A model generated the notes under the pieces. The model saw only the letters and a list, made by a program, of their open reading frames with translations. It was not told the DNA's origin and searched no databases. From Phyllobacteriaceae bacterium (GTDB lineage Bacteria; Pseudomonadota; Alphaproteobacteria; Rhizobiales; Ancalomicrobiaceae), in NCBI GenBank assembly GCA_012517025.1, contig JAAYVT010000758.1, forward strand, positions 1 to 10,677: 10,677 bases of DNA, read 5' to 3'. This document shows positions 1-5,824 of this stretch, piece by piece. Made by a program: the position numbers and the translations under genes. Positions within the stretch are counted from its first letter, which is position 1. Each line of letters begins with the position of its first letter.

Positions 1-1
1 C

Positions 2-613
2 GCCGGCGCGAGCGCCCTCGTCGCCGACGTCGACGCGCTCTACGCCGATCGCCTCGATCTCGCCCGCGCCCGCGCCACCCTCGCCGGCCACCGCGCCGAA
101 GTGGTCGACGGCGGCGACCTCGTCCGCCTCGCCGAGCGCGAGCTGATGGGCTCGCTAGACGCGACCGCCCGCACCGCGATTCTCGAGGCGGCCAAGCGCG
201 TGTCGGTGGTCACCGCGATCAGCCCGCGCGCCCTCGTCGACGTCGCCTACGTCGCCTTCGAAACGCTGCGGCTGATGCGCCGCCTCGCCGATCTCTACGG
301 CGGCCGGCCCGGCAATCTCGGCTTCCTGCGCCTCGTCGGCCGGGTCTTCGTCCACCTCGGCGTCACCGGCGGCATGGCGCTCGGCGACACGCTGGTGCAG
401 CAGCTGGTCGGCCAGGGGCTGGCCGCGCGGCTCTCCGCCAAACTCGGTGAAGGCGTGGTGAACGGCCTGCTCACCGCCCGTCTCGGCCTCGCCGCCCTGG
501 ACGTGGTGCGCCCGCTGCCGTGGAACGCGCTGTCGCGCCCGGCTTTCTCCGACATGATGAAGGAGTTGACCCGCTCGGCGACCGGCTTCGAAACCGGCGA
601 CAAACAGAGTTGA
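2..613 (+). CDS. ycjF: YcjF-family (DUF697/TIGR01620) inner-membrane protein, C-terminal part
   Basis: The first 203 visible residues lack the N-terminus, which lies left of the window; the frame is open from base 2 to the TGA at 611-613. The stretch ISPRALVD, then LRLMRRLADLYGGRPG, then LAARLSAKLGEGVVNGLLTARLG and finally RPLPW follows the order of conserved blocks that I recall from the C-terminal half of E. coli YcjF. Known members are inner-membrane proteins of unclear function, usually next to the predicted GTPase/ATPase YcjX; that partner would be upstream and is not visible. The two transmembrane segments expected for the family would lie in the missing N-terminal part. The stop is only 2 nt from the end of the convergent downstream gene, so there is no room for a separate terminator. 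Family assignment is fairly sure; molecular function is unknown. Confidence 0.8.
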   Translation, partial: AGASALVADVDALYADRLDLARARATLAGHRAEVVDGGDLVRLAERELMGSLDATARTAILEAAKRVSVVTAISPRALVDVAYVAFETLRLMRRLADLYGGRPGNLGFLRLVGRVFVHLGVTGGMALGDTLVQQLVGQGLAARLSAKLGEGVVNGLLTARLGLAALDVVRPLPWNALSRPAFSDMMKELTRSATGFETGDKQS

Positions 614-615
614 CC

Positions 616-1011
616 TCAGGGGACCGCGCGATGGATCAGCACGGCGCGCAGTCCCGGAAAATCGATCTTCACGCCGGTCAGGCGGAAGCCGCCGTAGTGC
701 AGTCGCCGCGTCGCGAGCAGCAGGTTCGCCACCTTGGCGCACTGGGGCGAGACGCCGACCGGCGACGTCGGCGCCGGGTCCTGCGACACGTCTCGGAAGA
801 AGATCTCGAGCTTCGGCGTCAGATCCAGTTCGGTCCGCACCTCGTCGAACTCGAAGCCGATCGCCTTCATCTCGACGGCGCAGGTCTGGGCACGATCGAA
901 CAGCGCCGTCATCACGTCGCCGATCAAGGCGTGCTGTTGCGCCCACGCGACCTCGGCCCGCGCCGCCCCGACGGCGAGTGCGAGGCCGAAGGCGATTCCG
1001 AATCGGCGCAT
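616..1011 (-). CDS. small secreted protein of unknown function
   Basis: 131 residues. The start ATG at 1011-1009 is preceded by a GAGGGG ribosome binding site about 6 nt away; a longer in-frame reading to 1215 exists but would put the signal peptide inside the protein and run through the promoter, so I reject it. Residues 1-18 (MRRF, then a hydrophobic GIAFGLALAVGAARA stretch) look like a Sec signal peptide with a likely cut after ARA. The mature part of about 112 residues has two cysteines (C44 and C91), which could form one disulfide in the periplasm, and alternates helical (residues 30-52) and beta-like segments (LTPKLEIFF, RLTGVKIDF). I do not recognise the family. It faces ycjF tail to tail and diverges from the universal stress gene. 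A promoter with good spacing sits 47 nt upstream. Confidence 0.7.
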   Translation of the reverse strand: MRRFGIAFGLALAVGAARAEVAWAQQHALIGDVMTALFDRAQTCAVEMKAIGFEFDEVRTELDLTPKLEIFFRDVSQDPAPTSPVGVSPQCAKVANLLLATRRLHYGGFRLTGVKIDFPGLRAVLIHRAVP

Positions 1012-1057
1012 GCTCAGCCCCCTCGACCCGTATCGCGCGAACCGCGACGAAGAAGCA

Positions 1058-1086
1058 TCTATAAGATGTATATTTCTCAGAGACAA
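1058..1086 (-). promoter_or_regulatory. sigma70-like promoter for the small secreted protein
   Basis: On the minus strand TTGTCT (1086-1081) is followed after exactly 17 nt by TATAGA (1063-1058), each matching 4 of 6 consensus bases. The area is a local AT-rich island in a very GC-rich window. Transcription would start near 1051, giving a leader of about 40 nt that contains the GAGGGG ribosome binding site. Inference from motif and spacing only. Confidence 0.45.
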
Positions 1087-1128
1087 TCGACGATGGTGAT
1101 TTCCTCGCCGATCGCTCGGATCCCGGTT

Positions 1129-1150
1129 CGTTCGACACGTCTTTCGAACG
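1129..1150. repeat. 7-bp inverted repeat in the divergent intergenic region
   Basis: CGTTCGA (1129-1135) and TCGAACG (1144-1150) are perfect inverted copies separated by 8 nt. The repeat lies between the divergent secreted-protein and stress-protein genes, 43 nt upstream of the -35 element proposed for the former. It could be a dimeric regulator site or a chance hairpin. Confidence 0.35.
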
Positions 1151-1201
1151 CTCCCGCCAGCCCCCCGGCGCGGGAAGGACGGCCATGTCGAAACGACTTG
1201 T

Positions 1202-1215
1202 TTGACCTCACGCAA
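1202..1215 (+). promoter_or_regulatory. FNR/FixK-like site upstream of the universal stress gene
   Basis: TTGACCTCACGCAA fits the 14-nt TTGA-N6-(T/G)CAA pattern of the FNR/FixK family. Its centre is 1208.5. A class II position (-41.5) would predict a start near 1250, and a weak -10 (CGTAAC, 1235-1240, 3 of 6) is at roughly the right place. Universal stress genes of alphaproteobacteria are often under oxygen-responsive FNR/FixK control, which makes the match plausible but not proven. Confidence 0.35.
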
Positions 1216-1307
1216 TGCGCGACTTTGGTCGCGGCGTAACGAGGTCGTCGGATCGCCCGAGGCGTCAGAAGAGAAGTCGTCGCCCGGGCCGAGGAGGAGA
1301 GCAATCG

Positions 1308-1733
1308 ATGTTCAAGAAGATCGTCGTGCCGGTCGACCCGAGCGAGATCGAATTCGCCAAACCGGCGGTCGACGCCGCCGCCAATCTCGCCAAGCAGGCC
1401 GACGGCGAGATTCGCCTGATCGCCGTGCTGCCGGTGATGAACGGTTACGTCTCCGAACTCCTGCCGGCCGACTACGAGGCCGCGCTCGAGACCGAGACCG
1501 ACAAGCGCGTCAAAGATCTCGGCGCCGCCGCCGGCATCGCGGCCGACAAGCTGTCGGTGGTGATGCGGACCGGCTCGGTCTACCACGAGGTGATCGACGA
1601 GGCGAAGGAGTGGGGCGCCGACGCCATCGTCGTCTGCTCGCACCGCCCGGCGATGTCGACCTATCTGCTCGGCTCCAACGCCGCCAAGATCGTCCGCCAC
1701 GCCACCTGCTCGGTGCTGGTGCTGCGCGGCTGA
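1308..1733 (+). CDS. universal stress protein (UspA family), single domain
   Basis: 141 residues, the usual size of a single-domain Usp. The ATG at 1308 has a strong ribosome binding site (GAGGAGGAGA, 1291-1300). The first beta strand carries KKIVVPVDPS with the conserved Asp at residue 10, and the C-terminal part reads VCSHRPAMSTYLLGSNAAKIVRHATCSVLVLR. The classical ATP-binding signature is G-2x-G-9x-G(S/T). Here the last element (G122-S123) is kept, but the first G-2x-G is replaced by the SHRP form, a variant I know from other proteobacterial Usps; nucleotide binding is therefore uncertain. The protein is cytosolic and presumably helps survival under energy or oxygen stress. It stands alone, with a terminator-like structure after it and an FNR/FixK-like box about 100 nt before it. 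Confidence 0.92.
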   Translation: MFKKIVVPVDPSEIEFAKPAVDAAANLAKQADGEIRLIAVLPVMNGYVSELLPADYEAALETETDKRVKDLGAAAGIAADKLSVVMRTGSVYHEVIDEAKEWGADAIVVCSHRPAMSTYLLGSNAAKIVRHATCSVLVLRG

Positions 1734-1745
1734 ACACGGCCCTCC

Positions 1746-1785
1746 GGGGGTCGCCGCCCCGGCGCCCCCCGAAAGGCCCTCTTTC
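1746..1785 (+). terminator. terminator-like hairpins after the universal stress gene
   Basis: GGGGG-T-CGCCG (1746-1756) pairs with CGGCG-CCCCC (1760-1769) around a 3-nt loop, with one bulged T. It is followed at once by a second small stem, GAAAG/CTTTC (1771-1785, 5-nt loop), which ends in a pyrimidine-rich stretch. The first stem begins 12 nt after the stop codon. There is no long T tract, as is common in GC-rich alphaproteobacteria. Confidence 0.5.
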
Positions 1786-1871
1786 CTCCATTCCCCGCCC
1801 GGCTCGCTCCGGGCGCGACGGTCACGCGGCCCCTCCGGCCGGCGGGGCGCAATCGGCGGAGAACGACGCGG

Positions 1872-2921
1872 ATGGTCACGAGCCGGGACTTCGCCGGAAC
1901 CACTTGGCGTCTCGTTCGAGAGAACGGCGCCGTCGTCGCCCCGGTCGTGATGCTGCGCCCCGACGGCGGCATCGGCGGCGTCGAGGAGGCGATCGCCCGC
2001 GGTTGGCGGGTGCGCGACGACCGCCTCGCCATTCTCGACGGCGACGGCGTCGCCTCGCTGACCTTCGCCCTGCCCCGGAACGGCGACGCCCGTCGCCTGG
2101 CCGGCTGCGTCGCCGGCGCCGAGACGACCGTCGTCGGCCTGGAGCGCATCGCTCTGCCCTCGGCGCTCGCCGCCCCCCAGCCGCCCGCGCCGGCCCCGGT
2201 CTTCCGCGACCGCGTCGGCCGCCGCCGCGACGATCTGGTGATCCTGCGCGCCGGCACCGGCTCGCTGCATCCCACCTGGACCGACGACCTCGACGACGCC
2301 GATCGCGATTGGGATCTCTGCATCAGCTGGTACGACGCCGCCGAGCCCGATCCGGAGATGCCCTGCGAATACCTGACGGTGCAGCGCGAGGTGCGCAAAC
2401 TCGCCGCCGTCCGCGACATCTTCGCCCATCGGCCCGACTTCGCGGACTATCGTCGGATCTGGCTGCCCGACGACGATCTCGCGGTGTCGCGCCGGGCGAT
2501 CAACCGCCTGTTCGCGATCTGCCGCCGCAACCATCTCGACCTCGCCCAGCCGGCGCTCGACGAGGCCTCCCACGTCAGCCACGCCGTCACCCGCCGCGAC
2601 CCTCGTTTCGCCCTGCGCTTCACCAACTTCGTCGAGGTGATGTGCCCGGTGTTCTCGGCCGAGGCGCTCACCGCCTGCCTCGACACCTTCCCGACCACGC
2701 TGACCAGTTGGGGCCTCGACGTGGTGTGGCCGTCGCTGGTCGGCGCCGGCGGCACCCGCATCGCCATCGTCGACGCCGTCACCGTCACCCACACCCGCCC
2801 GGTCGGTGGTGGCTACGACATGTCCTCGGCCTTCGGCGAAATGAACGCCCTGCTCGCCGCCTGGGGCAAGAAACTCGCTCCGGTGGTCTACGGCGGCATC
2901 TCGGCCGGCGCGCCGGTGTGA
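1872..2921 (+). CDS. DUF707-type putative glycosyltransferase with extra N-terminal beta domain
   Basis: 349 residues; start ATG at 1872 with GGCGGAG about 11 nt upstream. Residues 118-310 look like the bacterial DUF707 family: DDLVILRAGTGSLHPTW, then WDLCISWYD, YRRIWLPDDDLAVS with an acidic triplet at 200-202 that could act as a metal-binding DxD, LRFTNFVEVMCPVFS at 248-262, SWGLDVVWPSLVG at 279-291, and a final VTHTRPVGG. Residues 8-95 form a separate beta-rich, Trp-containing segment (TTWRLVRENG, LRPDGGIGG, GWRVRDDRLAILD) joined by a Pro/Ala linker (about 97-110); it may bind sugar but I cannot name its family. No signal peptide or membrane span is visible, so it should be cytosolic. It converges on the tandem GT2 gene 28 nt away. 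Reaction and sugar are unknown. Confidence 0.75.
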   Translation: MVTSRDFAGTTWRLVRENGAVVAPVVMLRPDGGIGGVEEAIARGWRVRDDRLAILDGDGVASLTFALPRNGDARRLAGCVAGAETTVVGLERIALPSALAAPQPPAPAPVFRDRVGRRRDDLVILRAGTGSLHPTWTDDLDDADRDWDLCISWYDAAEPDPEMPCEYLTVQREVRKLAAVRDIFAHRPDFADYRRIWLPDDDLAVSRRAINRLFAICRRNHLDLAQPALDEASHVSHAVTRRDPRFALRFTNFVEVMCPVFSAEALTACLDTFPTTLTSWGLDVVWPSLVGAGGTRIAIVDAVTVTHTRPVGGGYDMSSAFGEMNALLAAWGKKLAPVVYGGISAGAPV

Positions 2922-2940
2922 GGCGGCGCGCCTCGCCGCC
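2922..2940. terminator. hairpin shared by two convergent glycosyltransferase genes
   Basis: GGCGGCG (2922-2928) and CGCCGCC (2934-2940) form a perfect 7-bp stem with a 5-nt loop. It starts directly after the DUF707 stop and lies 9 nt past the end of the opposing gene. With no T tract on either strand it is a likely but unproven bidirectional terminator. Confidence 0.45.
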
Positions 2941-2949
2941 GCGCCCCGG

Positions 2950-4506
2950 TCAGTCGGGAAGAAGGCCGATCAACCGCGCCACGATCCGCTGCCGGCGCGG
3001 ATCGAGCCCGGCGAGATGGTGTCCGGCGCGATCCGGATCCGGCAGCGCCCGCGCGCCCGCCGGCGGCTCCTCGCCGGCCGCCCGATAGATCGTCTCCCAC
3101 CAGCAGGTGTAATGCAGCGTCGGCTCCGCCACCTCGGCGTGGACGAGCCCGGAGCGCTCCAGCACCACGTCGTGGAACACCACGTCGCCGCGTTCGGCGA
3201 TCTCCTTGGGCTGCGCCGCGAAATGGTGCAGCAGGTGGAACGACCCGCGCAGAAAGAACAGGCAATTGGTGTCGACGTCGCGTCCGGTGATGCCGATCGG
3301 AATCCAGCTGCCGTCGGGGCGATGATAGAACCGCTTCGCCAGCACCCAGTCGCAGGGCTCCGCCGTCGCAGCCGCCGCCGCCAGACAGGCCTCGACGTGG
3401 TTCGGCTCCGGCCAATTGTCGGCGTCGACGAAGCACAACGCGTCGTAGCCCTCGGAAATCGCCAGCGTCACCCCGACCCCACGCGGCGTGTTGCCGAAAT
3501 CGCCGTGCTCCCGGTCGAGCCGGACGTGGCGCACACCGACCCCGTCGATCCACGCCTGCGGCCGCCCGTCGGCGACCAACAGATGGTCGACCGGCACGCT
3601 CTGCCGTGCGACCGCGTCGAGACAACGCTCGATCGTCGCCCGGTCCTCGCCGTGATAGGCGGTGATCACCAGCACCTTCGAGGCTTCGGCCGGCTTCGCG
3701 CCGCCCACCGTCGCCGGCCCCGCCGACAGCGGCAGGCCGGTGAGCCGCGCCACGATGGTGCGCTCGCGATGATCGAGCGTGGCGAGCCAGCGATCCACCG
3801 CGCCACCGTCGACCGAAGGCTTGGCCCCCGGCGGCGGCGTTTCGCCGAGCGCCTGATAGACCGATTCCCACAGGCAGAGGTAATTGACCGTCGGCGACTT
3901 GATCACCGCCGTCCTGCGCTTGGCGAGCCGGAGCGCGGCATAGAACAGCCGATCGCCGATCGACGACATCTCGCGCGGCATCGCCGAGAAGAGATGCAGG
4001 AAATCGTAGCTGCCGGGCAGGAAGAAGAAGCAGTTGGTGTCGACGTGCCCGGTCATCGCCTCGTCGGCGATCGGCAGAATGCTCTCGTCCGGCCGGCGCA
4101 TGGTGCGGGTGGCGACGACGTAGTCGATGTCGGGGGCCGCCCGCGCGCCCTTCAGGCACATCGCGACGTGGTTCGGCTGATACCAGTTGTCGGCGTCGCA
4201 GTAGCAGAGCGCGTCGTAGCCCTCCGAGATCGCCAGCAGCGAGCCGACACCGCGCGGGGTGTTGCCGTAGTCGGCGTGCGCCCGGTCGAGCCGGAGATGG
4301 CGGACGTCCTCGCCGTCGATCCAATCCTGCGGAAATCCGTCGGCGACCAGCAGGTGGTCGACGATCGCCGCGCCGGAGAGCTTCGCCGTCTGGGTCGCGA
4401 CCGAGCGGATGGTGCGCTCGATCAGCGCCCGGTCTTCCTTGTAATAGGCGGTGACGACGAGGACGCGGGGCGCGCTCGTCTCTGCCGCGGTCGGCGCCTC
4501 GCCCAA
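2950..4506 (-). CDS. tandem-duplicated glycosyltransferase-2-like protein
   Basis: 518 residues from a TTG start (4506-4504) behind a strong GGAGGGA site; there is no ATG or GTG before the first domain core. The protein consists of two copies of one GT-A-like domain, about 14-260 and 277-518. Each copy has, in order, VLV(V/I)TAY, VDHLLVADG, VRH(L/V)RLDR, GNTPRGVG, ISEGYDALC, a DAD metal/nucleotide-sugar motif (D104-D106 and D361-D363), VDTNC(F/L)FFL, and a closing W(E/W)(S/E)(V/I)Y.A.GE.PP.GA block. Both active-site motifs look intact. No signal peptide or membrane span is seen, so the enzyme should be cytosolic and act on a nucleotide-sugar donor; acceptor unknown. It is the last of three leftward genes. 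Alternatively it could be a glycosyl-related protein not acting as a transferase, since the family is not one I can name exactly. Confidence 0.8.
   Translation of the reverse strand: MGEAPTAAETSAPRVLVVTAYYKEDRALIERTIRSVATQTAKLSGAAIVDHLLVADGFPQDWIDGEDVRHLRLDRAHADYGNTPRGVGSLLAISEGYDALCYCDADNWYQPNHVAMCLKGARAAPDIDYVVATRTMRRPDESILPIADEAMTGHVDTNCFFFLPGSYDFLHLFSAMPREMSSIGDRLFYAALRLAKRRTAVIKSPTVNYLCLWESVYQALGETPPPGAKPSVDGGAVDRWLATLDHRERTIVARLTGLPLSAGPATVGGAKPAEASKVLVITAYHGEDRATIERCLDAVARQSVPVDHLLVADGRPQAWIDGVGVRHVRLDREHGDFGNTPRGVGVTLAISEGYDALCFVDADNWPEPNHVEACLAAAAATAEPCDWVLAKRFYHRPDGSWIPIGITGRDVDTNCLFFLRGSFHLLHHFAAQPKEIAERGDVVFHDVVLERSGLVHAEVAEPTLHYTCWWETIYRAAGEEPPAGARALPDPDRAGHHLAGLDPRRQRIVARLIGLLPD
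3394..3534 (-). repeat. core of second copy of the internal GT duplication
   Basis: Encodes residues 325-371 of the tandem glycosyltransferase. Aligned without gaps to residues 68-114 (4165-4305), it is identical at 37 of 47 positions by my count. The shift between copies is exactly 257 codons (771 nt), also obvious in DNA, for example GCGTCGTAGCCCTC at 3440 and 4211 on the plus strand. Confidence 0.85.
4165..4305 (-). repeat. core of first copy of the internal GT duplication
   Basis: Encodes residues 68-114, including GNTPRGVG and the first DAD motif. Partner of 3394-3534, at an offset of 771 nt. The region of similarity extends, more weakly, over the whole of both half-proteins. Confidence 0.85.
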
Positions 4507-4518
4507 GGTCGTCCCTCC
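4504..4518 (-). promoter_or_regulatory. strong ribosome binding site deciding a TTG start
   Basis: On the minus strand GGAGGGA (4518-4512) is followed by 5 nt and then TTG (4506-4504). The spacing is good and no ATG or GTG is available before the first conserved strand, so TTG is the best start of the tandem glycosyltransferase. Confidence 0.65.
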
Positions 4519-4520
4519 GA

Positions 4521-4548
4521 TTCGTCTCGGCGCCAGTCTAGAGACGAA
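4521..4548 (-). repeat. 8-bp inverted repeat just upstream of the GT ribosome binding site
   Basis: TTCGTCTC (4521-4528) and GAGACGAA (4541-4548) are perfect inverted copies around a 12-nt loop. On the minus strand the hairpin begins 30 nt after the VWA gene stop and ends 2 nt before the GGAGGGA site of the next gene. It could be a weak terminator for the upstream gene, a leader hairpin that controls translation, or a regulator site. Confidence 0.45.
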
Positions 4549-4578
4549 CCCCGGAGCCGTCAGAGGAGATTTCCCGCC

Positions 4579-5754
4579 TCACCGCGCCAATTGCCGCGCC
4601 GCCCGGTCGAGCCCCTCCAGGGTGAGCGGATACATCCGGTCGCCGACCAACCGCTTCACCATGCCGATCGACGGGGTGTAGCCCCACCAGTCTTCGGGGG
4701 TCGGATTGAGCCAGGCGATCTTCGGATAGACCGTCGTCACCCGCTCGATCCATTTCGCCCCGGCCTCTTCGTTCCAATATTCGACCGAGCCGCCGGCGTG
4801 GCTGATCTCGTAAGGCGACATCGACGCGTCGCCGACGAAGATCACCTTGTAGTCGGAGGGATATTTGTGCAGCACCGAGAAGGTCTCGATCTTCTCCGTC
4901 TGCCGGCGCGCGTTGTTCTTCCACACGAAGTCGTAGAGACAATTGTGGAAATAGAACCACTCCATGGTCTTGAACTCGGTGCGCACGGCGGAGAACAGTT
5001 CCTCGCAGACGCGCACGTGGTCGTCCATCGAGCCGCCGACGTCGAAGAAGACGAGAAGCTTCACCGCGTTGCGCCGCTCCGGGCGCATCTTGACGTCGAG
5101 ATACCCGTGCTCGGCGGTCGACTGGATGGTGCCGTCGAGATCGAGCTCATCGGCCGCGCCGGTGCGGGCGAAGCGGCGCAGGCGTTTGAGCGCCACCTTG
5201 ATGTTGCGGGTGCCGAGCTCGACCGCCCCGTCGAGATCCTTGAACTCGCGTTTGTCCCAGACTTTCACCGCGCGGCGATGGCGCGAGGCGTCCTGGCCGA
5301 TGCGCACCCCTTCCGGATTGTAGCCGTAGGCGCCGAAGGGCGAGGTGCCGGCGGTGCCGATCCACTTGTTGCCGCCCTGATGCCGCCCCTTCTGCTCCTC
5401 GAGCCGCTGTTTGAGCGTCTCCATCAGCTTCTCGAAGCCGCCGAGCGCCTCGATCTTCGCCTTCTCCTCCTCGGTGAGGAAGCGTTCGGCGAGTTTCCTC
5501 AGCCATTCCTCCGGGATTTCGGCTTCCGCCGCCTCGCTCATCAGGTCGAGACCCTTGAACACCTCGCCGAACACCCGGTCGAAGCGATCGAGGAAGCGCT
5601 CGTCCTTGACGAGGCAGACGCGGGCGAGGTGATAGAAATCCTCGACCCGCTTTTCCGCCAGATCCTTCTCGAGCGCTTCCATCAGGGTCAGATATTCCCG
5701 CAAGGAGACGGGGATCCCGGCCGACTTCAGTTCGGTGAAGAAGGTGATGAACAT
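4579..5754 (-). CDS. CoxE-like VWA-domain protein
   Basis: 391 residues. I chose the ATG at 5754-5752 (MFITFFTELK) because the family begins with this segment; the longer in-frame reading to 5883 runs into the upstream gene. Residues 1-125 are helical and charged; about 126-225 contain the linker TSPFGAYGYNPEGVRIGQ. The VWA domain follows at about 230-350: KLLVFFDVGGSMD, FYFHNCLYDFVW, and VIFVGDASMSPYEI with Asp309. The metal site reads D238-x-G-x-S242 instead of DxSxS, a form I associate with the CoxE branch. Relatives of this family work with a MoxR-type AAA+ ATPase as chaperone or metal-cofactor maturation pairs, for example CoxD/CoxE of CO dehydrogenase. No such ATPase and no CO dehydrogenase genes are in the window, so the target is unknown. 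Cytosolic, no signal peptide. Confidence 0.85.
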   Translation of the reverse strand: MFITFFTELKSAGIPVSLREYLTLMEALEKDLAEKRVEDFYHLARVCLVKDERFLDRFDRVFGEVFKGLDLMSEAAEAEIPEEWLRKLAERFLTEEEKAKIEALGGFEKLMETLKQRLEEQKGRHQGGNKWIGTAGTSPFGAYGYNPEGVRIGQDASRHRRAVKVWDKREFKDLDGAVELGTRNIKVALKRLRRFARTGAADELDLDGTIQSTAEHGYLDVKMRPERRNAVKLLVFFDVGGSMDDHVRVCEELFSAVRTEFKTMEWFYFHNCLYDFVWKNNARRQTEKIETFSVLHKYPSDYKVIFVGDASMSPYEISHAGGSVEYWNEEAGAKWIERVTTVYPKIAWLNPTPEDWWGYTPSIGMVKRLVGDRMYPLTLEGLDRAARQLAR

Positions 5755-5755
5755 G

Positions 5756-5790
5756 GGGGCGCCCCGGCTCCGACGATCGCTCGTGCGATC
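5756..5790. repeat. two palindromes in front of the VWA gene
   Basis: GGGGCGCCCC (5756-5765) is a self-complementary 10-mer ending 1 nt before the VWA start codon on the minus strand, and GATCGC/GCGATC (5775-5780 and 5785-5790, TCGT loop) lies just behind it. The only ribosome-binding-like sequence, GGAG (5771-5768), sits between the two, 13 nt from the ATG; folding of the 10-mer would shorten that distance. May be chance in GC-rich DNA. Confidence 0.3.
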
Positions 5791-5824
5791 ATCCCCGTCG
5801 CGGCCGGGAACGGCAAGCCCCGCC

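Noticed and set aside
616..1215. Long form (199 codons) of the secreted protein
   Set aside because: It would bury the signal peptide and run over the proposed promoter; the inner ATG has a ribosome binding site and a signal peptide directly at the start.
1077..2792. 571-codon minus-strand frame opposite the stress and DUF707 genes
   Set aside because: Gly/Asp/Val-rich mirror frame crossing an intergenic region and two recognised genes; no motifs or ribosome binding site.
2950..4506. DNA repeats at 3440 and 4211 as an insertion element or CRISPR-like repeat
   Set aside because: They are in frame, 771 nt apart, and part of a protein domain duplication; there are no terminal repeats or transposase.
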